From Oscillatoriales cyanobacterium USR001 (GTDB lineage Bacteria; Cyanobacteriota; Cyanobacteriia; Cyanobacteriales; Microcoleaceae): 60,476 bases of DNA. Below are positions 13,001 to 20,689 of this stretch, in pieces (the first letter of the stretch is position 1; each line of letters opens with the position of its first letter). The notes beneath the pieces are model-generated. The model saw only the letters and a list, made by a program, of their open reading frames with translations, was not told the origin of the DNA and did no database searches. The stretch is taken from the NCBI GenBank assembly GCA_001698425.1, contig MBRE01000037.1:136633-197108 (forward strand). Reading direction: 5' to 3'. The position numbers and the translations under genes are program-made.

Positions 13001-14670
13001 AAAACTGCCCCAGAGAGTCCGATCTCAGACAGATGGCAGGAACGGTGGAATTATTTAATTACAAGCCTCTAGTCAGTGTCATAGTGCCTGTCTACAATAC
13101 ACCAGAGAAGTTTCTGAGAGAGGCAATCGAGTCGGTTTTGAATCAAGTTTATCCCTATTGGGAATTGTGCATCGCTGACGATGCTTCAACCCAGGCTCAC
13201 GTCAAGCAAGTTTTGGAAGAGTACAAGGCTAAAGATGAGCGGGTTAAAGTAGTTTATCGAACCCAAAATGGTCACATTTCTCGTGCATCAAATTCAGCTT
13301 TAGAGATTGCTAAAGGTGAGTTTGTTACCCTTTTAGACCACGACGACTTGATGACACCAGATGCTCTGTATGAAGTGGTGCTGATGCTGAATCGCCACCC
13401 TGAAGCTGACATGATCTATTCCGACGAAGATAAGCTGACTGCTGATGAGAGACTAATTGGGCCTTATTTCAAGCCGGAGTGGTGTCCTGACTCGTTTCTG
13501 TCTCGAATGTACACCTGTCATTTGGGAACTTACAGACGGTCAATTATCAATGAAATTGGAGGTTTCAGAGTCGGTTTTGAGGGAGCGCAAGATTACGATT
13601 TAGTGTTGCGGTTTACGGAAAAAAGTGACAAAATTTTTCACATTCCAAAAGTCCTCTATCACTGGCGAATGCACTCTGGTTCAACTGCTAGCAGTACGGA
13701 TGCAAAGCCTTATGCCTATGAAACTTCAATGAAAACTCTGCAAGAAGCTATTGAAAGGAGGGGCGAACCGGGTAAGGTGGAGGAAGTTCCAGACTATTTA
13801 GGACACTACATCGTCCGCTACAAAATCGCGGACTACAAGTTGGTAAGCATCATTATTCCTACACGAAATCTTGGCAACGTTTTAGACAAATGCCTAGAAT
13901 CTATCTTCACTAAAAGTGTGTACCCAAATTACGAAGTCATCGTTATCGACAACGGTAGCACAGAGTTAGAGACGGCTCAAATAATTGCTAAATGGACTGC
14001 CAAGGAGTCCAATAGGTTTAGGTGTTACCCATTTGATATTCCTTTCAATTTTTCTAAGATTAATAACTACGGGGTTAGCAAAGCACAGGGAGATTATTTA
14101 TTATTTTTGAATAATGATACAGAGGTGATTACTCCCGACTGGCTCGACGCAATGGTAGAGCAAGCTCAAAGGTCTTCTATTGGTGCTGTGGGAGTCAAGC
14201 TGCTATATGCTGACAATACTATCCAACACGCGGGAGTTGTACTCGGGCTGGGGGGTGTGGCTGGTCATATATACCTCGGTTTTCCCGCTAATTTCCCTGG
14301 ATATTTCAGCAATGTGGTGGGGATGAATAATCTGTCAGCAGTTACAGGTGCGTGCTTGATGTGCCGCCGCGAGGTATTTGAGAGCGTGGGAGGATTTGAT
14401 GAAGAACTTGCAGTTGCCTATAATGATGTGGATTTATGCTTGAAAATGGTTGACCAAGGGTATCAAAATATTTATGTGCCCCATGTTTCTCTCTACCACT
14501 ACGAATCAAAAAGTCGTGGTTACGAAGATACGACCGAAAAGAAAGAAAGATTGAGTAGAGAATCCAAGATAATTGAAAGCCGTTGGTCGAAGTTTATTGA
14601 GAATGATCCTTGTTATAGTCCTCATTTGACGAGGGTGCGTCAAGATTTTGGGATTAGAGTTGAGGCATAG
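10087..14670 (+). CDS. TPR protein fused to two GT2 glycosyltransferase domains
   Basis: The 1527-residue product has about twenty tetratricopeptide repeats in two blocks (about 15-215 and 265-965). Between them is a linker of four near-identical 9-residue units (QNVDTLPSA type, 222-257). Two GT-A family 2 glycosyltransferase domains follow. The first begins at about residue 993 (VSVIVPVYNTPE), with LLDHDDL carrying the acidic nucleotide-sugar site. The second begins at about 1250 (VSIIIPTRNLGN), with FLNNDTE and a late GACLMCRREVFE segment typical of rhamnosyltransferase-like GT2 enzymes. No signal peptide is visible, so it is cytosolic or membrane-associated. TPR arrays fused to glycosyltransferases resemble O-GlcNAc-transferase-like architectures, which suggests either protein glycosylation or scaffolding of glycan assembly; the acceptor is unknown. 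Confidence 0.85.
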   Translation: MQSTVNIESTSLHFNQRAEIYLSQGKIEDAIAACEQALKIKPDFAPALKTLGNALQAQGRIEEARLWYAKAIEVQPNFPEAYANLGSIFATQQKWSEAISHYQRALVLKPNFAGVYRNLAKLFAQVGKATQSQDCWYQAFTLEPEKATPQEHINLGNSLLQQEKIQEAVNCYSRAIKINPNLAQAYQLLADALKQAGNLEQAAPYYRKAIELNAANGKAVTQNVDTLPSAQNIDTLPAAQNIDTLPAAQNVDTLPSATQRVETVKPRSAAPSMNVEDPEAYNILAEGYLAQGKFDRAIASCRRSLQLKPDPAVYKLLGNALQATGKLEDAKNCYIKALELNPNFAEAYANLGSFHASQEQWQLAINAYQKAIAIKPDFAGAYRNFAKLWTQVGKPVEAAECWYKAFNLDPSKATSEEYLSLAKTFLEQGKTDDGIACYRRALELNPTSSWGYHELAEILKNQEKWEEAIPLYRRAIELNPDHSWSHNNLADALIKLERWEEAVPAYLSAIELNPDHSWSHNNLGDALVKLERWEEAVEAYNGANKVKNDFFWSQNNLGDALMKLERWEEAARAYRRAIEINNDHFNSHSNLAEALVKVEDWEGAIAAYQRAIELNSESFWSYNNLGEILVKLEQWEEAIPVYRRALELNPEFAWAHYNLGQALDQVERWDEAIASYRQALKIQPDLPWLPRNLADALRNRAQADLELASDLYLTAIEHNPDDVQLYHKALEIRPNDADLYVGLADALVKYGWLDGAIVFYQMGLQIRPDDRGISGRLEEVLKKKGVNRAVSGSDRSVNLVESSAIQQNAGAAFDYQKLGETLQGEGKVNEAIAAYKKAIEINPNYFGTYHNLGDIYQQKNNLDEAVIFYEKAIKINPSFAWSHHNLGDTFFRQQKLDEAAVAYRKAIELDPNFAWANYNLGRLLNQQDKLYEALSYYQRANELDPNLFPLDLQILREGLLQSQDAYSRWRAKNCPRESDLRQMAGTVELFNYKPLVSVIVPVYNTPEKFLREAIESVLNQVYPYWELCIADDASTQAHVKQVLEEYKAKDERVKVVYRTQNGHISRASNSALEIAKGEFVTLLDHDDLMTPDALYEVVLMLNRHPEADMIYSDEDKLTADERLIGPYFKPEWCPDSFLSRMYTCHLGTYRRSIINEIGGFRVGFEGAQDYDLVLRFTEKSDKIFHIPKVLYHWRMHSGSTASSTDAKPYAYETSMKTLQEAIERRGEPGKVEEVPDYLGHYIVRYKIADYKLVSIIIPTRNLGNVLDKCLESIFTKSVYPNYEVIVIDNGSTELETAQIIAKWTAKESNRFRCYPFDIPFNFSKINNYGVSKAQGDYLLFLNNDTEVITPDWLDAMVEQAQRSSIGAVGVKLLYADNTIQHAGVVLGLGGVAGHIYLGFPANFPGYFSNVVGMNNLSAVTGACLMCRREVFESVGGFDEELAVAYNDVDLCLKMVDQGYQNIYVPHVSLYHYESKSRGYEDTTEKKERLSRESKIIESRWSKFIENDPCYSPHLTRVRQDFGIRVEA
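10750..10857 (+). repeat. Four 27-nt in-frame units coding QNVDTLPSA-type linker
   Basis: Four imperfect 27-nt copies separate the two TPR blocks of the TPR-GT2 protein. Differences are mostly synonymous or Val/Ile and Ser/Ala exchanges. Confidence 0.85.
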
Positions 14671-14705
14671 GCTTGGGCAGATGAGAAAATTATAGTAAGA
14701 TAAAT

Positions 14706-14725
14706 GTTGTACTAGAGAGTACAAC
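14706..14725 (+). terminator. Hairpin after the TPR-GT2 gene, terminator-like
   Basis: An exact 8-bp stem (14706-14713 with 14718-14725) has a 4-base AGAG loop and is followed by four T. It lies 36 bases past the stop codon. The U-tract is short, so termination is plausible but not certain. Confidence 0.5.
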
Positions 14726-14744
14726 TTTTAGGAGGATTGATTTT

Positions 14745-14840
14745 TTGACACTCTCAGGTCGGTCATACACTGAATTGTTGAAAAACCCAGATTTTGAGCT
14801 TCAAAGGCGCTGTCAAACCGCCTCTACTGACTCTACTTAG
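14745..14840 (+). CDS. Possible 31-residue small protein
   Basis: A TTG codon at 14745 stands nine bases after a strong AGGAGG (14730-14735) and opens a 31-codon frame ending in TAG. The product would begin with TLSGRSYTELLKNPDFE after the initiator. I recognise no family. The strong ribosome site is the only support; it could equally be a gene remnant. Confidence 0.2.
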   Translation: MTLSGRSYTELLKNPDFELQRRCQTASTDST

Positions 14841-14890
14841 TGTTAACCAAGTTTCGCCGATACCTTTAGACATTAAACACAACTTTTTTT

Positions 14891-15190
14891 ATGACAAAAG
14901 CAAAAAGTCTTAATATTGATGTCCGGGCTGCTGTTTCGGCTGCCGAAAATTATCTTACTTCTCTCCAAGATAAAATAGGACTTACAATCCAAGATTTAAG
15001 ACTAGAGGAAGTCGAACTGTCAGAAGATAAAACATATTGGCTAATTACAATAGGATTTAATCGATTGACAGATACGGCTAATAATCCTCTAGGCCTTCCG
15101 ACTATTCCCCACCACGAACGCGAATATAAAATCTTTAAGATAGATGCGGAAACAGGAGAAGTTAAGTCGATGAAAATCAGACAACCATGA
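14891..15190 (+). CDS. Conserved hypothetical protein upstream of a PIN-domain gene
   Basis: The 99-residue product begins MTKAKSLNIDVRAAV, followed by an amphipathic helix, then alternating strands with YWLITIGFNRL and a last strand YKIFKIDAETGEVKSMKI that looks PepSY-like (a residue-pattern impression only). It has no signal peptide. Its stop overlaps the ATG of the next frame (15187), so the two were translationally coupled. The downstream partner starts like a PIN-domain ribonuclease but is broken after about 27 residues. Such a pair would fit a toxin-antitoxin-like layout, but I do not recognise this protein as an antitoxin. Confidence 0.55.
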   Translation: MTKAKSLNIDVRAAVSAAENYLTSLQDKIGLTIQDLRLEEVELSEDKTYWLITIGFNRLTDTANNPLGLPTIPHHEREYKIFKIDAETGEVKSMKIRQP

Positions 15191-15268
15191 ATGAGTTTAT
15201 TTGTTCCTTATTGGGACGCTACCAACAAAAGGGAATTTTAATTGATACCAACATTCTCTTGCTTTTAA
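15187..15268 (+). pseudogene. 5' remnant of a PIN-domain gene
   Basis: The frame begins MNEFICSLLGRYQQKGILID and continues TNILLLL, the first strand and acidic residue (IDTN) of PIN-domain ribonucleases (VapC-like). After about residue 27 the reading frame enters, in antisense, a fragment matching the 702-residue TPR gene at 18545-20653. No remaining PIN motifs (second and third conserved Asp) are visible before 15711. The gene was therefore truncated by an insertion or rearrangement and is very unlikely to be functional. Confidence 0.65.
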
Positions 15269-15549
15269 ATCTACTATATAATTTCTATCAACCCATATTT
15301 TGGCGGTATCAGTGCGATAATTTGATTCATAATATCCCGATCTTTGGTAATCATCAACTCAGAGTGAGAGTCTGCTACTTCCATACGAGACCAGCCATCA
15401 AAGATTATTCCCAAATTAGGAAACTCCTCCGCTAATTTTTTGATAATATTAGCATTTCCCTCCACCTGAGATACCCAAGTTCTAATACTTCTAATTTGGA
15501 TACATAAAAGAGGAAAATGTTTTTTAGCCCTTTCCACTTCTTCTAAAAA
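15266..15549 (-). pseudogene. Internally deleted fragment of the neighbouring TPR-fused gene
   Basis: On the minus strand this reads as a piece of the C-terminal domain of the 18545-20653 product (for example FPLLCIQIRS and WVSQVEGNANIIKKL), at what looks like more than 90 percent DNA identity. Segment 15266-15299 matches 18626-18659, and 15300-15549 matches about 18878-19127. About 218 bases are missing between them, joined at a short ATATT match. It has no start and no native stop, so it is dead sequence copied from this gene or a close paralogue. Confidence 0.85.
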
Positions 15550-15562
15550 ATGTTGACATCTA

Positions 15563-15655
15563 CAGGACTTACGCACAACTAACGTAATTCTGTCGTTGCG
15601 AGGGTCGCTCAGCAATCTCAAACCCTTGGTACACCGTTAAAGTGCGTAAGTCCCG
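15563..15655. mobile_element. 93-bp MITE with 14-bp inverted ends and ATCTA duplication
   Basis: The ends read CAGGACTTACGCAC and, inverted, CGGGACTTACGCAC: a 14-bp terminal inverted repeat with one mismatch. The element is flanked by ATCTA on both sides (15558-15562 and 15656-15660), which fits a 5-bp target duplication. It is too short to code a transposase. GGACTTACGCA ends are, as I recall, common for small non-autonomous elements in cyanobacteria; the parent element is not in this window. It lies just beyond the gene fragment at 15266-15549. Confidence 0.72.
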
Positions 15656-15711
15656 ATCTAGTTAGAGTTGCGCCAATCAATTTGTTTTCAGCTACTTGAA
15701 ATTGGGTTTAT

Positions 15712-16041
15712 CTAGGGAGTTTTAAGCAGATTGGCTTCTGTTAATTCCTGACTGGTAAAAGTTTCCCATAATTCAAAAAATTTATCTAATGCCTCTCTCT
15801 CATCACCCGAATAGAATAAAATTATTTTAGCCCAGGAGTGAGCGGTGGTGATTCTATACTTATCGGTAATCCACTCTTGAAAATCATTAAGTTGCTCTTC
15901 TTGCTGAGTGGGGCTTAATCCCAAATTATGGCGTGTCCCAATATAGCCATTTAAAAAGGCATAAAGACAACTAATGGAGCGACTACCTAAGTACATGGCG
16001 GGTCGGTTTTTGATTTGTTGGAGAATGTCCTGTAATTCCAT
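15712..16041 (-). CDS. Probable immunity protein partner of the papain-fold toxin
   Basis: The 109-residue product begins MELQDILQQIKNRPAMYLGS, with SISCLYAFLNGYI, an FQEWITDKY helix and AHSWAKIILFYSGDEREALD, and ends KTP. Small proteins with the RPAMYLG and WAKIILFYS motifs are widespread in cyanobacteria; I recall them next to papain-fold toxin genes, though I cannot check this here. Here it lies about 130 bases downstream of such a gene on the same strand, separated by a GGAAGAA repeat tract. It is soluble with no signal peptide. The immunity role is inferred from size, acidic character and neighbourhood, not from a known fold. Confidence 0.55.
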   Translation of the reverse strand: MELQDILQQIKNRPAMYLGSRSISCLYAFLNGYIGTRHNLGLSPTQQEEQLNDFQEWITDKYRITTAHSWAKIILFYSGDEREALDKFFELWETFTSQELTEANLLKTP

Positions 16042-16077
16042 TGTGAGTACCTTGATGGTTGGAGGCTAAAAGCTCAG

Positions 16078-16113
16078 TAGAAGGAAGAAGGAAGAAGGAA
16101 GAAGGAAGAATAC
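16078..16113. repeat. GGAAGAA heptamer tract
   Basis: About five tandem GGAAGAA units lie between the probable immunity gene and the papain-fold toxin gene. It is the same family as the tracts at 6183-6265 and 60424-60476. Confidence 0.8.
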
Positions 16114-16168
16114 TTACACAGCCGGGGTTTTAGTCATCCGTATTCTATGTTTAATTAGGTGGATTTAC

Positions 16169-16540
16169 TTAAAAGTCTTCTTCCGTTATTTCAAATTCTC
16201 TACCTAAGCGCGCTTTAGTATCAAATTGGAGATTCGCTATCCATATCTCTCTGGGCAAACCTTCTGGGTGAAGGTTATCAAACACGATTTCTATGCCCTT
16301 AATGATAACACTAATCCCTTGATGGCGACCATTAACTGAAATGACTTTTTCCAGAATATCGTCATAAATATTGGCATCCCACTTGCGGGCTGAACCTGTA
16401 TATAGTTTAATCAGTTTAGCAGAAATGCCTTCAGAGATAAGGTAGTTTTTGATAGCCTGGGCGCACTGGAGGCACTCAAAGTCATTATAACTTTTAGAGA
16501 TGGCTCTGAGTTGGAAAATTTGGGCATCATTGATAGGAAT
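16169..16540 (-). CDS. Papain-fold toxin domain protein, non-canonical start
   Basis: The minus strand codes about 123 residues. Visible motifs are FECLQCAQAIKNYLISEGIS (the second Cys is the likely nucleophile), LIKLYTGSARKWDANIYDD, VNGRHQGISVII (probable catalytic His), IEIVFDNLHPEGLPREIWI, and a C-terminus ending EFEITEEDF. This matches my knowledge of the papain fold toxin 2 (Tox-PL-2) family of polymorphic toxin systems, common as short stand-alone genes in cyanobacteria. No ATG, GTG or TTG lies in frame before the catalytic core. The upstream in-frame stop is at 16577-16579, and an AAGGAG box sits six bases before an ATT codon (16538-16540). So it either uses a rare ATT start, has lost its start, or is the tail of a broken larger toxin. 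The adjacent downstream gene is the probable immunity protein. Confidence 0.65.
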   Translation of the reverse strand: MPINDAQIFQLRAISKSYNDFECLQCAQAIKNYLISEGISAKLIKLYTGSARKWDANIYDDILEKVISVNGRHQGISVIIKGIEIVFDNLHPEGLPREIWIANLQFDTKARLGREFEITEEDF

Positions 16541-16709
16541 TTGGTTCTCCTTCTTGATAGCTATGTGAATTATTGGCTATTTTACAGAAAAATCCCAGAA
16601 GGACCCACTGTTCCCAAAATATTGGTTTGATCGCGTTAAACTTCTGCTATAATTTCTCTGTTAGTCTTTCATGTCTCTTTCTTACTAGAACCCTTAAGTA
16701 TTTTTTTCT

Positions 16710-18416
16710 ATGACTACTTCCTTACAAGTCCATTCTCAAAGCGTTTCTAGTTATTTTAACCAAGGCAACTTATTTAAACAGTCGGGTAAGTGGGAGGAGG
16801 CGGCGGCGGCCTATCGCCGATGTCTTGAGTTAAATCCTGATTTCTCTTGGTATCACCATAATTTAGGTGAGGTTTTGGCTCAACAGGGGAAGTTGGAAGA
16901 GGCCGGGGTCTGTTACCAGCGGGCTTGTGAACTCAACCCAAATTCGGCTTGGTCTTGGCATGGTTTAGGGGAAGTGCTGGAACGGCAGGGCAATTGGGAT
17001 GGGGCGGTTGTAGCTTATAGACGGGCTGTGGAGATATCTCCAGATTTTTATGAGTTTCATAATAGTTTGGGAAAGGCTTTGTGCTTCAAAGGTCAACTGG
17101 ATGAGGCGCTAGGGTGTTTGCGTCAGGCGATCGAACTCGATCCTGAGTCGGCTTTGCCTTATCAAAATTTGTGGGAGGTTTTGGCGAGGCTGGGACAGGT
17201 GGATGAGGGGATTGAGTGTTTGCGAAAGGCGATCGCGCTGAATCCAGGTTCTTGGGAATTGTACATGAAGTTGGCAGAGGCGCTGCAAGGAAAAAATGAG
17301 TTAGCAGAGGCTATTGCTGGTTACGGAAAGGCGATTCAGCTTAATCCTGATTTTTATTGGCTTCGTTATAAGTTGGGAACGGCTTTGGCGGCTAAAGGTC
17401 AATGGGAGGAGGCGATCGCATCTTATCAGCAGGCGGCTGAGTTGGAACCAGGGGCGGCAATCGTTCATCACTATCTGGGGTATACTTTGTCGATCGTGCA
17501 GCGATGGGAGGAGGCGATCGTTTGTTATCGGCAAGCGCTTGAGATTGTGCCGAATGCGGCAATTATTTACCAGCATTTGGGGGATGCGTTGACGCGGTTG
17601 GGAAGATGGGAGCAAGCAGTAGGGGCATACCGGAAGTCGGTTGAGTTTGAGCCAAATTCGCTCGAAGCTCAGGATCATTTCGGGTTTGCTTTGTATCAGT
17701 TGGGGCAGTATGATGAGGCGATTTTGGCTTACCAAAAAGCCTTAGAAGTGGCTCCCAATTCGGATGTAGTTAATTTCCATTTAGGGGATGCTTTGCGGCA
17801 GCGAGCCCGGGTGCAACCGCTGCAAAAAGATATTGATGGGGATTTAGATGCTGCGGTTAATTGCTATCGTAGGAGTATTGAACTGAATCCAAATAATTTG
17901 GAGGTTTGTCAAAGGGCGTTGGAAATTAAGCCGGATGAGCCGGAGTTGTATTTGCAGTTTGGTAAGGCTTTGGCACAGCAAAATCAGTTAGAGGGCGCGA
18001 TCGTTCAATATAAAAAGGCGATCGAACTTGAGGCAAATAATATCGAACTTGAGGCAAATAATATCGAACTTGATGAAAATAATATCGAACTTGATGGGAA
18101 GAATGGGGAGGCTTATCGGTATTTGGGGGATGCTTTGGCTAGGTTGGGACGGTGGGATGAGGCCATTGATGCTTACGATCGATCTGTGAAGATTAATCCT
18201 GATGATTTTATGTGTTATGCGGGTTTGGGTGATGTTTGGTTGGGTAAGGGGATGGTAGAGAGGGCGATCGAGTTTTATCAAAAGGCGATCGAGCTTAATC
18301 AGGATTTAGCTGAGGTTTATGATAAGTTGGGTGATAGTTTGGCTAAGGTGGGGCGACAAAAGGAAGCTAGTGTTTATTATCGTCGAGGGCTGGAAGTGAA
18401 GGGGAAAGTTTCTTGA
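16710..18416 (+). CDS. TPR repeat protein
   Basis: The 568-residue product is almost wholly tetratricopeptide repeats of the AIxxYRRAIELNP type, about 14 units from residue 10 to the end, with no catalytic domain or signal peptide. Near residues 438-465 are four 7-residue units of the NNIELEA kind, coded by 21-nt repeats. Its TPRs closely resemble those of the genes at 10087, 18545 and 33231, so these arose from one expanding family. It is convergent with the operon ending at 18545. A scaffold role in the surrounding glycosylation machinery is inferred from context only. Confidence 0.85.
   Translation: MTTSLQVHSQSVSSYFNQGNLFKQSGKWEEAAAAYRRCLELNPDFSWYHHNLGEVLAQQGKLEEAGVCYQRACELNPNSAWSWHGLGEVLERQGNWDGAVVAYRRAVEISPDFYEFHNSLGKALCFKGQLDEALGCLRQAIELDPESALPYQNLWEVLARLGQVDEGIECLRKAIALNPGSWELYMKLAEALQGKNELAEAIAGYGKAIQLNPDFYWLRYKLGTALAAKGQWEEAIASYQQAAELEPGAAIVHHYLGYTLSIVQRWEEAIVCYRQALEIVPNAAIIYQHLGDALTRLGRWEQAVGAYRKSVEFEPNSLEAQDHFGFALYQLGQYDEAILAYQKALEVAPNSDVVNFHLGDALRQRARVQPLQKDIDGDLDAAVNCYRRSIELNPNNLEVCQRALEIKPDEPELYLQFGKALAQQNQLEGAIVQYKKAIELEANNIELEANNIELDENNIELDGKNGEAYRYLGDALARLGRWDEAIDAYDRSVKINPDDFMCYAGLGDVWLGKGMVERAIEFYQKAIELNQDLAEVYDKLGDSLAKVGRQKEASVYYRRGLEVKGKVS
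18021..18104 (+). repeat. Four 21-nt in-frame units coding NNIELEA
   Basis: Four imperfect 21-nt copies lie within the TPR gene, the last two diverged by point changes. The unit equals two helical turns and would lengthen one helix or loop. Confidence 0.8.
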
Positions 18417-18453
18417 TTGCGAAATAACGCGCGATCTGCTGAAAATTTCGCTT

Positions 18454-18485
18454 GATCGGGGTTGTACTTTTGTGTCACCCTGATC
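18454..18485. terminator. Hairpin between convergent genes, terminator-like
   Basis: A 9-bp stem with one mismatch (18454-18462 with 18477-18485) lies between the TPR gene ending at 18416 and the convergent gene ending at 18545. It is followed by a T-rich stretch on the plus strand. Confidence 0.45.
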
Positions 18486-18503
18486 GATTATTTTATCCAT
18501 AAT

Positions 18504-18531
18504 CTCCTGACTCCTGACTCCTGACTCCAGC
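18504..18531. repeat. TCCTGAC heptamer repeat
   Basis: Three tandem TCCTGAC units plus a partial one lie in the convergent spacer. It is another heptamer type. Confidence 0.65.
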
Positions 18532-18544
18532 CATATATTGCAGT

Positions 18545-20653
18545 CTATCTTGGCGAAAGTTCTCTAACAATGTTGATTATTTCTTCATAAATAACAGACC
18601 AATCACAATCATAATTACTATCAGGTAAATCCACTATATAATTTCTATCAACCCATATTGGAGGTATAACGTTTTCCCCAACCAGTGGGGAGTTCATATG
18701 GTCTTTACACCAAACCACGTCGTAAAAATAAGTATGTGAATGAGTGACACCAGGTTTACTAGCAATCCAAATTAACCTTGTCATTCCAGAACCTAAAGGG
18801 GCAGAATATACATCTATAGCATGGGCAAAAACTACCTTTTCCACAGTAGTTCCAATAGCGCAATATGTCTTAATATTTGGCGGGATGAGCGCGATAATTT
18901 GATTCATAATATCCTGATCTTTGTTAATCATCAACTCAGAGTGAGAGTCTCCTACTTCCAGACGAGACCACCCATCAAAAACTACTCCCAAATTAGGAAA
19001 CTCCTCCGCTAATTTTTTGATAATATTAGCATTTCCCTCCACCTGAGATACCCAAGTTCTACTACTTCTAATTTGGATACACAAAAGAGGGAAATGTTTT
19101 TTAGCCCTTTCGACTTCTTCTAAAAACTCTGGATTCTCAGAACACTTTTTCAGGGAAAATTGAGTAACGCGATCCGCTAACTCTTGACTCATAAATAAGT
19201 CATTTACCTGAACAGCAAAATAGTTATTATCTAAAATCGTTTGAAATAGCTCATCAGTATTAGCTAACTTAGTAATTTTATGGCTAGGTATTTCAGGAAA
19301 AACACCGCCGACATTAAAGAAATCTTGCGTTCCGACTAAAAACTTTTCAACTGTCTCTAAAATATAGTTGGATTGAAGATAGAGAATACCTGATAATTCA
19401 TTCCAGTAGTAGTGTCCAAAATTTTTATTAAATCCTATATCAAATACAAGGTTTTTAGGAACTTGGTTTTCTATATAAGATTTTGCTTTCTCATAGCTAC
19501 TGACTAGAGAAACTTTTAACCCATTAACAAATTTATTAATTTCATTAGATACTAACCAGTGAGGTGAAAATTTTATAATGATTTCTTTTTCTGGGAGATA
19601 AATACAGATTTTGCCACGACAAGTATTTCCAATTACTAGGTAAAATACTTCCTTTCCTGCAAAGCGGTAAACGTGCATTAATAGCCAATTTTCATAATTA
19701 ACATAAAAGGATTGATTAGACTTGACAGTTTCACCACTAAAAGGGCATACTGAGTAAACGTAACCAGTTTCGACCATAGCTTTACAACAAGCATGGTTTT
19801 TAGAAATTGACCATAATTCAGAAATGTTTTCAATATATTTTCTCGAAAGTTTTATTTTCGATGTAGGATGAAAACTATTAATATAAATTTCTTCTAAGTT
19901 AATATCGTCTTTTTTGATTAGTTGTAAATTAGCTAAGGATATGCCATAATTATTGAGTAAACTTTGATCTGCTTCCGTTAAGTTATTTATATCAATAATT
20001 GTATAGTTGCTGTTTTTTTCAAAATAAGTTTCGGCTTCAGCTTTTGTGGGAATTGGCTCAGAGATATCATCAATTTTTCCTAATTGATTTAACTTTTTCC
20101 ACAAAATTTCATAAATTGATCCTGTGTCAGGTAATTTCTCTCGATCGCGCTTATTATTAAGTTCCAGGTTATGACCAAATTGCGGGGCTTTCTGGAAAAG
20201 CGCGATCGCGTCATCCATTAAATCCTTTTCTGCCAAATGGAGACTAAAATTATAATAAACCATTGCCTGATGAGGATCGCGCTGCAACACAGAATCAAAA
20301 CAAGCAATAACTCGCTCCAGTCCCCCTTGCTTAACTAAAACCTCACCCCAATGAGGATTTAACTCAATGGCACGATAATAGGCCAATTTAGCCTGATCAA
20401 TCTGCCCATTTTGGGACAAAATTTGGGCCATACCATAGTAACTAGAGCCATTCGGACTAATATCTATAGCCTGTTGGAAGGACACGATTGCATCCTCAAA
20501 GCGCCCTAATTTGGCCAAAGTTTCCCCTAAATTATGGTGATACCAATGAAACTTCGGGTTTTGTTCTATGGCCTGATAGTAATAAGCCAGGGCTTCAGAA
20601 AACTGGCCTTTTTGTTTTAGTTCGTTAGCCGTTTGAAAATAGGTAGTAGTCAT
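18545..20653 (-). CDS. TPR protein with unrecognised C-terminal (GT-B-like?) domain
   Basis: The 702-residue product has four to five TPRs in residues 1-150, then a large domain (about 220-702) shared with the product at 26314-28887. Shared landmarks are ETGYVYSVCPFSG followed by KSNQSFYV, VYRFAGKEVFYLV, a mid-domain HYYWNELSGIL, FPLLCIQIRSSRTWVS, FPNLGVVFDGWSR, and AHAIDVYSAPLGSGMTRLIW followed by KPGVTHS. The late Rossmann-like pattern (an IQIR strand, a conserved DGWS, then a Gly-rich PLGSGM segment) recalls GT-B glycosyltransferase C-terminal halves such as fucosyltransferase-like enzymes, but I cannot name a family. It is the last gene of the apparent operon from 31185, 36 bases after its neighbour. 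A decayed copy of part of this domain lies at 15266-15549. Confidence 0.75.
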   Translation of the reverse strand: MTTTYFQTANELKQKGQFSEALAYYYQAIEQNPKFHWYHHNLGETLAKLGRFEDAIVSFQQAIDISPNGSSYYGMAQILSQNGQIDQAKLAYYRAIELNPHWGEVLVKQGGLERVIACFDSVLQRDPHQAMVYYNFSLHLAEKDLMDDAIALFQKAPQFGHNLELNNKRDREKLPDTGSIYEILWKKLNQLGKIDDISEPIPTKAEAETYFEKNSNYTIIDINNLTEADQSLLNNYGISLANLQLIKKDDINLEEIYINSFHPTSKIKLSRKYIENISELWSISKNHACCKAMVETGYVYSVCPFSGETVKSNQSFYVNYENWLLMHVYRFAGKEVFYLVIGNTCRGKICIYLPEKEIIIKFSPHWLVSNEINKFVNGLKVSLVSSYEKAKSYIENQVPKNLVFDIGFNKNFGHYYWNELSGILYLQSNYILETVEKFLVGTQDFFNVGGVFPEIPSHKITKLANTDELFQTILDNNYFAVQVNDLFMSQELADRVTQFSLKKCSENPEFLEEVERAKKHFPLLCIQIRSSRTWVSQVEGNANIIKKLAEEFPNLGVVFDGWSRLEVGDSHSELMINKDQDIMNQIIALIPPNIKTYCAIGTTVEKVVFAHAIDVYSAPLGSGMTRLIWIASKPGVTHSHTYFYDVVWCKDHMNSPLVGENVIPPIWVDRNYIVDLPDSNYDCDWSVIYEEIINIVRELSPR

Positions 20654-20689
20654 GGTTTTTGGTTATTAGCCCTTGGTCTTAATTTATCG

